Source: Oscheius onirici (taxonomy: Eukaryota; Nematoda; Chromadorea; Rhabditida; Rhabditidae). From it: DNA of 64,000 nt. The position numbers were made by a program, and so were the translations under genes. Of this stretch, positions 19,845-31,774 are shown one piece after another. Location: NCBI GenBank assembly GCA_932521025.1, contig OW051471.1:1-64000 (forward strand). The letters run 5' to 3'. The notes beneath the pieces are model-generated. The model did not search any database and had not been told where the DNA came from. It saw only the letters and a list, made by a program, of their open reading frames with translations. Positions within the stretch are counted from its first letter, which is position 1. Each line of letters begins with the position of its first letter.

Positions 19845-21105
19845 ATGGAAGCTACCACAACCAGTACTTTTTATCTTCTTCCGCCTAGTCCTTACGGTGA
19901 AAACCACAATCTGGCCAGAGTTTGCATTTTCGTCTTCAACATAATTTTGTTAATCTGTCAACTACTATTTCTCAAAGGAGCTTGGCATCTTGTAGGATGG
20001 AATTCCAGCTTCTCTTTCACTGTTCTTTTCGCGATGGCATTATCGGCCAGCCAGTCATTAATTGTTGAATGTGCTGCTGTATCCTTGAGTAACATGGACA
20101 CCGAAACGTGGCAAACGGCGCAGTATATGTGGAGGGTGAGAATCTTGGGCTAGAAAAGGGGAAGACTGCTCAGAAATCAGTTATTAGAAAGAGGTTTCGA
20201 CCGGTTATTTTTCAGATAATCGGTTCCTTTTTCTGTGTTCCAAATGCTACGACAATATTATTATCCTTTTTATTGACAGCACATCGTTTCGTCTACACAG
20301 CTTTTCCATTTTCAGGCGAAAGAATTTTCACTCCAGCTCTGGCCAAGGTTTTTGTTCTCCCTATTATATTAGGAACATCGTCAGGGTCTACTCGTTTTGG
20401 TCCTAATATTTCACATAGTTTTCTGCTTTGCAACAACCACAGAGTTTGGATACTACCGATATGTTCCGAACCTCTTAGCCAACTCGATAAAAGCTGGAAC
20501 ATTGTTGACAGAATTTTATTTTCAGTAAGATTTTTGGCTAAAAGTAGAGGCGAGGAAAAGAATGTGAGGAAGACAAGTGTGCTGGACAGAGAAACAGAAG
20601 AGCAGAGGGATATCAAGGATTTTTCAGGCTGAGTGCGAAAAGTGACTGGATCATCATAGTCAATCCAATTTTCTATCTCTTAATTTTTGGGATTCTATTT
20701 TGGAACAAAAACTACAAGATGAAAAAAGGCTCAGAGATAAGGATGACGCTTCAGGTATAGTGGTTCATGAGAAATATTGACTAAAACTTTAAGGCTCTCT
20801 TGACTATGGTAACAGAATTAGGAAGTTTTATTTATTGGTCGACAGCAGATGCTCAAGTGACAGATGACTGGCTACTATTTTTGACGAGGACTCTTTCCGT
20901 CTCCATATATCTCTCTTGCAGCAGTATAATATATCTTATCTTTAATCGGTAAGACCCCTTTTTAAACTTAAGAAAACAGTTTCGCAGAAAAGTTCGGAAA
21001 AGCGCATTTTCCCTGAAATCCAGAAGCCCAGTCGTGGCAAGCCTCTCTCTACCTTCGAGGCCGACAATTCCTACCGGACAAACAAACAGATTGACTCTTG
21101 TTTAA
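19845..21105 (+). CDS. Nematode serpentine (7TM) chemoreceptor-like protein, copy 1
   Basis: Start ATG at 19845 (MEATTTSTFYLLPPSPYGEN). Membrane segments in order: RVCIFVFNIILLICQLLF, FTVLFAMALSASQSL, FFCVPNATTILLSFLLTAHR (TM3 ending in the HRF triplet), GLLVLVLIFHIVFCFATTTE, IIIVNPIFYLLIFGILFW, a segment from ALLTMVTELGSFIYW, and SIYLSCSSIIYLIFN. The short tail is basic and ends NRLTLV. It is clearly paralogous to the minus-strand gene at 21547-22859 (same segments, same intron positions), and the two genes converge. I do not assign a serpentine class. One intron (20348-20372) is only 25 nt. Confidence 0.8.
20348..20372 (+). other. 25-nt intron, position shared with the paralogue
   Basis: Starts GTTTTTGTTC and ends TATATTAG. 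Removal joins FTPALAK to EHRQGLLVLVLIFH, restoring TM4 and a continuous frame; left in, the frame is lost within about 30 codons. The paralogue has a 45-nt intron (22325-22369) after the matching Lys (KPAISK) in the same phase. Confidence 0.8.
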
Positions 21106-21546
21106 TTAAATCAAAAAATAAGCAACTGTCAAGAAAAGTTCATTTGTATCAAGAGGTTTTATCCTTCGCTATTCTCGTTTCCAGTCTTCTTTCCTGATAG
21201 GATGGATTCAAGATTGCGGTGGACTGCAGTTATTTTAACCAGTTTGTCTTGAATAAAGCCGTACAAATAACGAACTTTCACTTACTGAAAGATTTATGTT
21301 TCAGATTATCTATGCAGGCTGCCCCCAACACCATGGCTAGGAATATGAGTACGAAGACAAACCGCATGATTTTGCGAATTTCGCAGAGGAACCTACTTTA
21401 TAAAGCCGTTTACGAGCCATTTTCTCACGCATTCGCCTTTGCCTTGAGAAGTAAAAAAGGCGTCACTGATCGCACACTTTATTGCAGAATTCAGCAACAA
21501 ATTATTATTAAAAAAGCGACCCGCAAAGAGAGAGGTGGTTTGGAGT

Positions 21547-22859
21547 TTACAAAAACAGGGCAATATTATTTAGGGTCAAAGGAAAACCACAACACCGTCT
21601 GAATGAAGCTGAAAATTTTACATTCCTTTCCAGACTTTCTAGTTGGAACTGTGGATGGAGATCACAACTACTTTTTCCTGGAGAGCTTTTGAATGTGAAG
21701 GCTTTCTCTCGAACGTCTCTGAAATTACACACATTGTCCTAACTAATTCTACCAAAGCATGACTACAGAAGCTTTGAGAAGGTTTTGTGCTCGAAATCAC
21801 CTGTTGAAGACGAGATAAATTATGCTGTTTACTCCTACATACATCTGCTGACTAGCAGTTCGAGAGGCCCACGTCAAGCAGAATCGCTACTAGAACCAGT
21901 GAAAAAGTAGTAGTAGGTAAACAGACTGGCCTCAAAAACGCAGGAGAGGAAAAACTGAAAGTTTTTTTTGTTAATTGACTACTACTGCTCAATAAACTCT
22001 CGGAACAGAAGAGATACCTGTAAAGTGATTCGAATTTCATCGTTCCCTCTGATTACGATTTTCTTACTAATCAGAATATATGTAACCAAGAGAGCGTAAA
22101 GACCGGCATTAATAGGGATCAAAAGATTACTCTGGTCCGCAATGCTGAACATTTCTGTTTGTGTTCTTCAAGGCAACAAATTACTCTAACATAGCACACG
22201 TAAACGGTAAGCCTCCGCGTATCGCACAGGTATAAAATTTTGGACTGTAGCGAAGTCCCATGTAGTCCATCGCCCAGAAAACGCTGAGACATAGCTGGGC
22301 GATCAAAATTAGAGAGAAAATTATCTGGAAAAGAATTAACCACTTTTGTTTTTTTTCTGAAAAACTTACCTTGCTGATAGCCGGTTTCAAAAATCGCTTT
22401 GCTTCGTACGGAGCAAGGCAAAAGATCCAGCGATGGAGAGTTAGCAGCAGATTGATGACTAAAATGGAAAACTGTGGGACACCGTAAAAAGAGCCAAAGA
22501 CCTGAACATTTTTTTTTGGATGAAAATAGAACTGGAAAAATTACTCTAAAGTAGCGTTGATTGTTAAACCAATCTAAAGTTCCTTCCAGTGCCAAAATAC
22601 TGAAGACAATCCCGAGAATGTCGAAGAGATTTGATTGGATTCCATTGGAAGCTAACAGGATCAGAAGAGTGAAAAAAAATCCGATTTCCAGCCGCAGTAG
22701 ATATGAGCTCCCTGTGTTTTTAACAATAAGTATGTACTATTCAAAACTCACTCTGATGAAAATTATTTGGACGATTAGTAAGAGAAGATCAAAAAGAACT
22801 TGGATAGCTGCTACTAGATGGAAGTTGCTGCCATAAACACTACCGGTCAGTGGGGGCAG
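21547..22859 (-). CDS. Nematode serpentine (7TM) chemoreceptor-like protein, copy 2, one frameshift
   Basis: Paralogue of the plus-strand receptor. Segments read AIQVLFDLLLLIVQIIF, FFFTLLILLASNGIQ, GTLDWFNNQRYFR, FYGVPQFSILVINLLLTLHR, IIFSLILIAQLCLSVFW, LIPINAGLYALLVTYILIS, FFLSCVFEASLFTYYYFF and VGVNSIIYLVFNR, then a basic tail ending NNIALFL. Intron positions and phases match copy 1. Near 21866 the frame slips by one base (GCTTGACG where GCTTTGACG would be in frame), either a real lesion or a sequence error. The start is unresolved: LPPLTGSVYGSN has no Met upstream in frame, and a possible 5' exon with MNNLTWKQFMESNS lies at 23083-22997 but does not join cleanly. Confidence 0.7.
22155..22184 (-). 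other. 30-nt intron of receptor copy 2
   Basis: Starts GTAATTTG and ends CACAAACAG on the coding strand. Splicing joins CAMLE to MFSIADQSN in phase 2. The matching intron in copy 1 (about 20525-20628) is in the same phase and about 100 nt long. Confidence 0.65.
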
Positions 22860-22871
22860 TGTAATTTGTAA

Positions 22872-23757
22872 TTAAACAACAGGCACATCTAGAGTGTTAC
22901 ATTAATATGTGGGAGATAGAGAGGACAAAGACGGAAAACATAGAAAGACAGAAAAAACAAGCGAGATTCTAAGAGACACAGAACATCGAAAACTTACTCT
23001 TCATCGTCTAAATTGGGAGCTTTCGTAGTTTCCAAAACAACAGAGTTGGACTCCATGAACTGCTTCCAAGTTAAATTGTTCATTGTGTACCGCGAGAAGA
23101 GTAGGAACCTCGGGCTGTCAATAAAATAGCAGGTGTTTTGTACAAAGATGTTGAAAAACTTTGCTTTGCAAAGGAATCTGTCTGTTTTAAATCTACGGCG
23201 AAACATTTTTGCTGAAATAGTGATGCATGTTCTCAGAAGGCGTGGGAGAAAGAATAATTTACAAACTAATTTCCCTCACTGCTGGGATAACAAAAACCAA
23301 AATAATACATTTTGATCGAATAAAGTCTTTTTTCCGGAGAAAAGGCTCGGGAACATTAGCCGTTCTGAGACTGATATATAGTGCGAAAAATCTAATGTCA
23401 TTGTTCTCTCGGGGAACACTCCAAGAAGTCAAGAAATCAACTAACTCTGCAACTGTTTCAGTCTTTTCAAACTAAGTTAAAGAATGGGTAATCTAAACTT
23501 AGCGAACACCATCCAATATACAATAGAAGCGGATTGTGCTCTGGCTACTGAAGAATAGGTACAACAGAAGCTTTGCTTCACAGACACCTCAACGGATCGT
23601 GACAGGGATCTTGTCGGCAGTGACCGTCAGTATGAGATGAAATACTCTAGTCCAAAATATATGTTACACGTAATGTCCTTACGACAAAGTTATCTTCATT
23701 GTTACACATTATCATCAGTAAACCCGTATTCAGAAAGGACTTTTGTCGTTGAGTTCA
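22872..23757. other. Region between receptor copy 2 and the peptide GPCR
   Basis: Holds a minus-strand frame at 23206-22994 ending NLDDEE before a GTAAGT donor, which may be a 5' exon of receptor copy 2. The rest is AT-rich with no recognised coding sequence. It includes the 3' region of the GPCR that ends at 23758. Confidence 0.4.
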
Positions 23758-26407
23758 TCAGACTTCTGAGGCGGTATGAGTTGTGTGAGCTGGCATGATA
23801 GAAGGGCGAGTATTGCTGCTCAAAATGGCTTTGTAGTCAGCTCTACTCGTCTTGATAAAGGGCAGAAAACGAAAGGCATAACGGAACCCGACTCGGAATC
23901 TGTAAGGTGTCTTTTTTTAAAGATTTATCTCTGACTACTCACTTTCTGTTCATGAAGTAGTAAATGACCGGATTGAAAAGAGTGGAGCTCATTCCCAGCC
24001 AATATATGTTGATGTAAATGTACAGATCCGTCTGTTTAATTGCTTTCATTTTTGTTTCAGTTACTCAAATTACCATATGATTGTCCGGCTTGGGAATCCA
24101 TTCCCCGATCATGAAGTAGGTGTTGTAGGGAAACCAGACCACCATGAAAATGAAGACAACGAGAGCCAACATAAAGGCAGCCTGAAATCTTTTGTTAAAT
24201 TGTCAGGTCTTTCACAAGAACCGGCATTTTTTCCCATTCTAACAATAAGTCAGAAGACTCTGAAGAGAAAGTGACGTGAGTACGAAATATTTTGAAAAAG
24301 TTTTTTTGCCACAAGTTTCCGAAAGAGTTCCATCAAATTCAAACCTTTCTCTTCGCTGCTAGACTCTTCACGTGCATTGAATCTCCTACACATTCTCCTC
24401 TCCTCAAGACGGTACCCACTCGAAAATATGCGCAGGACAAGATGAGCAAGGGCAAGAAGTACTGGACTATAACGAGCCCTGTCGCGTACCTGAACAGCTT
24501 CTTTTGAACAACCAAAAATGTTTAGAAAGAATGGCAAAAACTCACGCTTTTCCGAGCCTTTTGTAGCCGTCCGGATAGTCGTCAGAGAGACAAATTACAT
24601 GCTCGTAGAGAGTGTCCCCGTTGAAAAAATAGCGTCTTTCGAGCTGCAAAGTTGTATTAAGTTTTGTTGTGCTATTTACTTAGTTTCCATGAAATCTTTT
24701 CAAGAACTCACCTTGGCTGTGATGAAGGATGGAGTTCCACAAAGTATGGCCAAAAACCATATGAGGAAGATAACAGCGACAGTGGCCTTTTTGCCCGGGC
24801 GGCGCCGTAGTGGGTGAACTATCGCCCAGTATCTGAAAATATGTTTCTGTGGTTGTTTTGTCACCATAACCCCACCTCTCTATACTCATGACAATCATCG
24901 TAAAGACAGAGGCGCATATAGGCGTGATCCCCATAAGATTGTTCACTCGGCAGTAGAAGAGACCAAATCTGAAATTTTCCCTCTATCCCACTGTCTTTCT
25001 GTTTCTCTGTTTTTGGCTGATTATTCTTCTCTAATAGTATTTGCAGTCATTTGGAAGACGAGCTCAAGAAAAAGTACTTACATCCACTGGTAGTAAAAGT
25101 TGTACGTCCATGAAAAGCCTGTGTTGAAAATGGATATTGTGGCATCAGCTATGGCCAAATTGAAGAGGTAGTAGTTTGTGACTGTCCTCATCGTCTTGTG
25201 GCGAAGAACTATCCTGCAAAGGAAAAAATAGTCGTTTTTTGAGTCACCACTTTAAATGTGACAGCCCGATTTTTTTGAAACCGGATCATCGTTTGAGAGA
25301 TCCTGACATAGGCTTTGCAAACAAATCTGTTAGGCAATTGCAAACACAAATTCGTCGACATGGGCAGCCTGGACATAGTCCATTGTTCAAAGATTTTATC
25401 AAAGTTTTCGGTTTCTTTTTCAAACAAATCTGTTAGGCAATTGCAAACACAAATTCCATCTTTGCAGATCTCTTGGACATCCTAATGAAATTAGTCGTGG
25501 CAGCAGTCTGTGCCTTAGGCGCTCCTTGGCTGAATTGTTTCTAATAAGATACGACTAGCGGATGTTGTCAGAGACGAAATGTTTCCTTCCGAGAAATCTC
25601 TTTACTTTTCAAAAGAAATTACGCAGACACTTCCTGCTGTCCATACGACCCGCGTTTGACGTCTCACAACTTCTCGTCAGAATTCTCTGATCAAATTTGC
25701 TCTTCGGCGTGAAAAATTAACTAAGCACCTGCAATGTGTGCAGTGACTGTGAAAGAACTGAATCGGGGCGTGGGAAGTACATGTCAGAACAAAACAGTTT
25801 TCTAGTGGATGATGTAAGAGAACGACAGCCAAGATATTGGTAGTATTTAGCCGATTTTGATGCATTTTGGGTTTGTTATTATTTACATTATACAAGTTGG
25901 ACTAGAAGACGGAGATACATAGACATAGAATCGGAAAAAAAAAACGATGAAAGTATGGATCTTGCCAGAAAAAGAAGAACAGAACCTACCACATGACAGT
26001 AAAGTTCCCCACCAGCGCCATCAAAATAGTCATTGAGAAGAGTGTGATGTAGAAAATTTGAACCCAGATCTAGAAAAGTAAATGATTGAAGAAAGGGAAG
26101 TAAACCTCGTGCTGGAAAGGAAAGTCTAGACAGCTGACACCGAAATTGAGGTTGTTGATTGTGTAAGTGTCCACCGAGTTGCACATGCAGGTAATATTTT
26201 CTGCGTTTAAAATCTGAAAATAGAGTATGTTTTGTCTGTCTCTCTATCTCTCTGTTTCCATGCCCCTCTTTCTTTCTGTCTCTTTTGGTTGACTTTTAAT
26301 CGTTTCCTTCTTCTTCTTCTCAAAAATCTTGCGTGTATCTTCCGAAAAAGGGAAAGAGTGAATTGTAATCTGACCTCCATTGCTTCCATGTTTCTGAGAG
26401 CCGCCAT
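23758..26407 (-). CDS. Rhodopsin-family neuropeptide receptor (tachykinin/luqin/RYamide-like)
   Basis: The N-terminus is extracellular with glycosylation sites and Cys (NAENITCMCNSVDTYTIN). TM1 is FYITLFSMTILMALVGNFTV; TM2 is YYLFNLAIADATISIFNTGF; TM3 is CRVNNLMGITPICASVFTMI, running into MSIERYWAIVHPLRRRPGKK (ERY in place of DRY). TM4 is VAVIFLIWFLAILCGTP. Extracellular loop 2 carries the conserved Cys in YEHVICLSDDYPDG. TM6 is VVFIFMVVWFPYNTYFM. TM7 is WLGMSSTLFNPVIYYFMN (NPxxY), then FRVGFRYAFRFLPF and the tail HTASEV. These are class A peptide receptor hallmarks. The exact ligand group is inferred from the TM3-TM4 loop and is uncertain. The start is taken as the first in-frame Met, 26407; an upstream exon may exist near 26570. 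One intron carries a long GAGAGACAGA tract. Confidence 0.82.
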
Positions 26408-29106
26408 GGCGGAAGCATTTTGATGAAGCTCGTTGAGGAAGCTGAAATTTTTTTTTTGATACATGTTCCGTTGACTTCTCACGAATAACACAAAACAATG
26501 TTGTTCTTGGGCATGTAGCATTTTTCAAATAAAGATTCAATTACCCTCCCTCCGGGAGGTCATGTTCATTATTCCGACGCGTGTATACTGCTCTATTCTG
26601 GGAAGACACAAAGTTTGCAACGGAGGTCAGACAAAAAATAGTTTCTTGCAAAGCGGTATACTTTGCTTGGACATTACTGGTAAGCAGTAGTTCGAACGGC
26701 AAATCCAGTTCTGAATCAAATTTTCAGCGAATACCCCAAACATTTTCCTCTTCTGGCTCCCGTAACCTCTAAAATACTCTCTACTCGTCGTGTTTATCAT
26801 CCTATAGGCCTCCTCTTAGCCTATATGTAATTTATGCAACACCAATCTTCTTCGACACCGCGAAAACACAGGCACGCGTGGGGAGAGAAAACGCAGCCGA
26901 GTTATGAGATGAATTATTCAAATCGATCACTGAGAGTAGATAGAAAGATGAGATGTGATAATTTATTTGGGTTTAAGAGAAAGAGGGAATAATCATGGCA
27001 GAGAACTGTGATCGGAAGAGTCTGTTTTGCTTCTTAGACTTGGACAAAATTGATTGGAACAGAGACAGAGTCATTCTTCTGATCTCATCCTGATTTAGTT
27101 TCAATAGTCCACGTCACTATTTAAACTTTGAAGGAATCTCATGAGCCATCCCTTCCCCTTCTCAAGAAGAAGCCACCATTTGGATTTAAATAAGCGATGT
27201 GGCCAAATCCCTTCTTTATCCCGTATTAGCTGCACTAAAAAAGGTACTAATGAGGATTATGCCGTCGAACTTATCTACTTTTTTTGTTGGGTATCCCGAA
27301 CCTCTGCTCGAGCCCGGTACCTCTTGGGAGCCTAGAAAAGGACAGATGGAATTGAACACCTGGCGCAGAATTGGATTTTTAATTTTACGAAAAAGTTGTC
27401 AACTGTGATCGACTAGAAAGAGAAAGAGAACAAGGTAGGATCGAGGTTTTTTTTGGGAGGGATGAAACTTTCGGTTATTGTTAGAGAAGTACGGTTCTTT
27501 CTGGGGTAAGTTTGACGAAAAGTTTACAATGGAACGAAAGTAATTAAATTGACAGAGAGAGATTAAACAGTCTCTCACTGTTTCTAATTTTAGAGACTGT
27601 GGCAAAAATCGCGTGGTTAGCCCACTTCCACATGCCTAAAAGTGTCTCAACTCGTAGCTACGATTGTTTGCTCATTAGCCATCCAATTTTTTGCACGTCA
27701 TCTGAGCCGGCGATTTTACAGTCAACTTTGAATCTTGATAACAACTGGATAAAAATTTAAGATGAAAAGGTTCTGTTTCTCTTCAAAATCTTTCTTTGAA
27801 AGAAGGGAACACAAAATTGTTGAGAGAGACGCTACAAAGGGAAAAAATAGGCTTTGTCAAGGAAGCGTAAAATGTCGCAGAACATTTTAAATTGTTGAAC
27901 TAGTGATCAGAATTTGGCTTATTGAGAGAGAAGGTGGCAAAAAGAAAAAAATGGATACCAACCTGTGTAACCCTTTGCTTGAAAAATCTTGTGGAAGAGG
28001 ACAGTACTCTTCTTCAACGGTCATTTTCTAAGAGAGAACGAAGCTATAGAACTCCGCCTTTCCCTGTGTTTTGCAATGGAGACGGGACTGACTGAGAGAA
28101 GGAGGCGTGGCGTCTAAAAGACACTCTGACTGAGAATTAGTAAGAAAGAAACAGATCACATGTTTGCGGAGGCAGAATTTTTGAACAGATCATATTTTTG
28201 TAATAAGAGGGGGATGTCGATGAGTACATATCGCTCCTAATTATAAAATTACGTGATCGAAGGGAATGGGCGTAATTAGATTGATGCAAATAGAACATAA
28301 ATAGAGAGAATGAAGCACCAGCGAAACCGAAATTTTCTTCGGATCCAGTCACAACTAGTGTTTTCCCTGATAGCGTCATGCTTCTGATCAGTCGCTTTGA
28401 ACATATAGGACTCGCCAAAATGACCTTTAATTTTGGTTCCGCGCGCCAAAACTATTTTTCACTTTTTACGGGTTTTACCACGGCTTATCAGTTTTTTTTG
28501 TTAAAATAACGACGGTTAGAGTCTCTTCGAGTAACAATGAAAAAATGTTCTCAGTTCCAATTTATCGTTCAAACATCTTACAACTCTTGTTTGGTTTCGT
28601 TCGGAAAGTACAAGCAGAAAATACGACGAAACCAGACACCATAGATACCATTATTTAAATTCTACGGACAAAAAAACAGCTTTTTGGCTTCATAAGTTAA
28701 AAATTTCGAATACTTTCTTTTTTCTTTTTCGTTACCCCAAAACCCACACATTCGTGCTCTGGCAGAAATACAATTTTAAAAATGTACTTGTGGAAAACAT
28801 CTTTTTTCCTCGACCCTTTTCATGATCCCCAAGGCTACAATTAAATCAAGGAAATCACAAAATGTATTGGGAACAGACATACTCAAAATATGGTTCCTTG
28901 CAACGTAAATAAGTGAGAAAAATCTTTGAACCCGTGGGGACCGGAAGCGGCGTTTCTCTCACTCTCACTGCAGGTGCTTTCACGTATAAACAAAGAAAGA
29001 AGGACGTAATGCTGACGACTAGTTTGAAGGGACTGCTGGTCATGAATTTAGAAACTAATAAGATTTGAAAGGGAAGTGGAAAATTGTTGTAGTTGTAGAA
29101 ATCATC
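26408..29106. other. Large intergenic region, no protein gene seen
   Basis: About 2.7 kb upstream of the peptide GPCR. It contains GA-rich tracts, a half MITE at 28407 and no exon chain. It probably includes the promoter of the GPCR. Confidence 0.45.
28407..28545 (+). mobile_element. MITE family B, left half only
   Basis: AGGACTCGCCAAAATGACC followed by ACTATTTTTCACTTTTTACG matches the left half of the element at 4797-5010. The right inverted arm is absent, so this is a truncated copy. Confidence 0.75.
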
Positions 29107-29177
29107 CCGTCGATAGCTCAGTTGATTGAGCGGAGGCAGATATCCTTAGGTCGCTGGATGGAATCCTGCTCGACGGT
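29107..29177 (+). tRNA. Decayed tRNA-Tyr-like gene
   Basis: The acceptor stem CCGTCGA pairs with TCGACGG, and the D arm GCTCAGTTGATTGAGC is normal. The sequence GGAGG...ATCCTTAGGTCGCTGG follows the animal tRNA-Tyr pattern, but the anticodon loop is altered (no GTA in place) and the T loop GGTTCGA reads GGATGGA, spoiling the B box. It is probably a tRNA pseudogene. It lacks the intron that functional nematode tRNA-Tyr genes usually have. Confidence 0.65.
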
Positions 29178-29371
29178 ATTGTTTTGCCCTTTTTGAGTTT
29201 CTTTCATCAATTTTTAGAGAAATGAGCACATGTCAAATATCGAGTCTTTTCATTGGTAGAAAGTGAAATCTGAACAGATTGACACACACAGGATTTTGGG
29301 GATTTCGGAGAGAGTCTTCAATCAAAAGAGAAGAGCGGAGCATTTGAAGTACTAGAATATTTTTCTAATAT

Positions 29372-30892
29372 TTATAGTTCAGTAACAAACCTTTTAATTT
29401 CACCGAAATCCATCTTCTTCGGGCTGCCGCAACCCAAAGGCGAGTCATAGTACATGTCACAATTATCCATGCTGATTGGACTCTGCAACGGCTCCATATT
29501 TTCTGGGACAGAGAGACGTTAATATAGAACGACAAGCTAACAGAGACAGGTAAACTTACCAATGGGAGCTGATCAATCAAGGCTTCGAGATTCGAATCAA
29601 ATTCCAACACAGGCTTCAGAGTTTTGAACCGCACCTGATTTGGACCCTTTGTTCGGTTTGCGGGCGGAACGTTGGGGTTTCTCTGAGACCTAATGATAAG
29701 AAACAGCAAAATGATTAGACCTGTTGAAGCAAGGCGTGTTCCAAAGCAGTCTTCTCAGGCTGACATCTTCTGGCCCGTTTTGGTTCTCCGATGTCTACGA
29801 AAATGTCCGCACTAGGAAGTCCCTGTGCTCCTTGAGAGATGGCTTTCCAGAGAGCTACAACGAATTTTTATGTTGGCCCATTCAAAAACTCACCAGGATT
29901 ACTCATTCCGTAGGTACTTGTATCGGGATAATCTCTTTCCAATGTTTTAATTGATTCTATAAACTGTTCGCGTTTCTCTGGTTTTATGGTCCATTCGTTG
30001 GTGACCTGGAGCTGCGGCCTCTGAGAAGGAACCTTCATAATAATATCACTGGTACACATCGCATGACGGATGCTGTTCTTCCAATAGGTTCCTTGGACAA
30101 CACCCGGAAAATAATGTCTGGAAATTTATTGTCTCTCTGTCTCTTCCGAAACTCACTTGGCGAATCTATATACCTCTCCACTAGCGATGGGATTATTAGC
30201 ATTGAGCATACTCAATCCAGCAACGAGAGAATACTTCAAACGCCAGGTAGATTGACCCGCTTTCTTAGCCAAAGGTTCCAAAGTGTCTTTGATCCTCGTC
30301 TCTAAGTTATCCCCATTCTTCATAACTTCTTCCTCTAATTCAGCAGATTTTAAATAACCAGTCTCGCTCGAAAGTTTGGGCATCTTTACAGTAGAGATAT
30401 TCGTTCTTGGTCGACCCCTCTTTCTGGATTTGACTTCAGAAACAGTCGTCTCCCGCAAATTTCGAATCACCGTTCCAATATAAGGATCGTACGTTTCGAA
30501 TGAGTTCTGAGAAAGAGTTTAGTTACGGCAACTGACTGACCTCTTCCTCCCAGCTGCAATCGATAGTGGGCTCTTTCATCTGAAAAATACTCAAACTATT
30601 GTCTTTCTAGAAAACGTACCCATAGTTCCTCTGCTGGTTCATAATGAAAAGAGTTCAAAAACGGATCGCAATCTGCATATTCTGGTCCAGTGTAATAGTT
30701 GAATAGATCACTGTAACTTTTCTGTGGAGATGGGGGTAACTGTCCGCAGATCATTATGCTTCAATTACTAGATAAAATTTGAGGAAATTCAGCTTACTCA
30801 TTGATAGGTCGACCCATGTTTTCCTGCTCCCTTCGTTCGTAGTCTTCGATGCGAAATTCCGTAGCGAGATAATCTGCATGGTCCGGTTCCAT
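29372..30892 (-). CDS. Divergent forkhead-domain transcription factor with AT-hook
   Basis: Start ATG at 30892 gives MEPDHADYLATEFRIEDYER. An acidic, Tyr-rich segment follows (YSDLFNYYTGPEYADCD), then an AT-hook-like motif KSRKRGRPRTN. The forkhead domain is WRLKYSLVAGLSMLNANN, PIASGEVYRFAKHYFPGVVQ, GTYWKNSIRHAMCTSDIIMK. The helix-3 pattern WKNSIRH is the family signature, but the usual NLSL after it is replaced by AMCTSD, so DNA recognition may differ. The C-terminus is Pro- and Ser-rich and ends KKMDFGEIKRFVTEL. Acts in the nucleus. About eight exons with introns near 40 nt. I cannot match it to a named nematode fkh gene. Confidence 0.8.
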
Positions 30893-31774
30893 TTTGTGAT
30901 TTTGATAATGAAAAAAGCACAAGAATAGCTCCAGAAAATCGATAAAGCCTCCTGTGTTTAAAAGCTCTTGCTTTCGACGTAATTAAAGCCATCTACAAAA
31001 GATTTTCTTCAAACTTTTTGCAATTTAAGCGACCAAAAATCATTGAGCGGTCAATTGGTGGTCATGCTTGCGTTTCTCTTGAGCTTTGTCGGTTTGCCTC
31101 TGCAAAAGAACGCAAGACAAACAAATTCCTAAGATGCTCAAAAAGATCATGTCTTTGGAAAAACCTGACCTAGATTAGCAGATTCTCTTCGGTTAACTGG
31201 TTATAAAGTTTCTGCAAGTCTTTTGTTAGTGTTGTTGGTCATACCAGGCGACTTTCTAAAAAGCTTCGGTTATTGAGCTATGTCTGTTAAAAAAGAAGAG
31301 GGATTGCAGAAAGATTTTAGCCCTTCCCTTCGAGACCCACTTAGCACACAAACATTGGATACTCAGCCAACAAATTCCAAAGTTCGCAGTATATCTTTCG
31401 AATTAGTTGTCTGAGTATCCAACTTTTGCATGCTAAATGGGTCTCGAAGGGAAGAGCTAAAATCTTACGGTAATTTTTGAACAGACCATACAGCGTTGTT
31501 CTAACAAATAAGCAGTGAGAGCAGTGCACAAATTTCAGAACGTATTGAAAAGGTAGGGTCTTGTTCTTCAATTTCTTCAGTTTCACTAGACGATCGGGAT
31601 GGACTTAATTGTAACTGTGAACATATTTACTCTCTTGCGCAACAAAACTTATGGAACAAAAATATTTTATTTAAACATTGTCAAATAATTACAGACAACA
31701 AGTTGTATGTGAGATTTCGATCGCATCCGATTGTGTAGATCTTTGTCACTTCGCTAGAAGTCAGTCAGGAGACT
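30893..31774. other. Intergenic region with a MITE
   Basis: Contains the forkhead upstream region, MITE family A copy 3 and the 3' region of the Ala/Pro-rich gene. No other gene seen. Confidence 0.45.
31279..31490. mobile_element. Fold-back MITE, family A, copy 3
   Basis: A 212-bp palindrome with ends TATGTCTGTTAAAAAAG and, reverse-complemented, TATGGTCTGTTCAAAAAT. The arms contain CCCTTCCCTTCGAGACCCA and its inverted match. It is close in sequence to copy 2. Confidence 0.88.
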
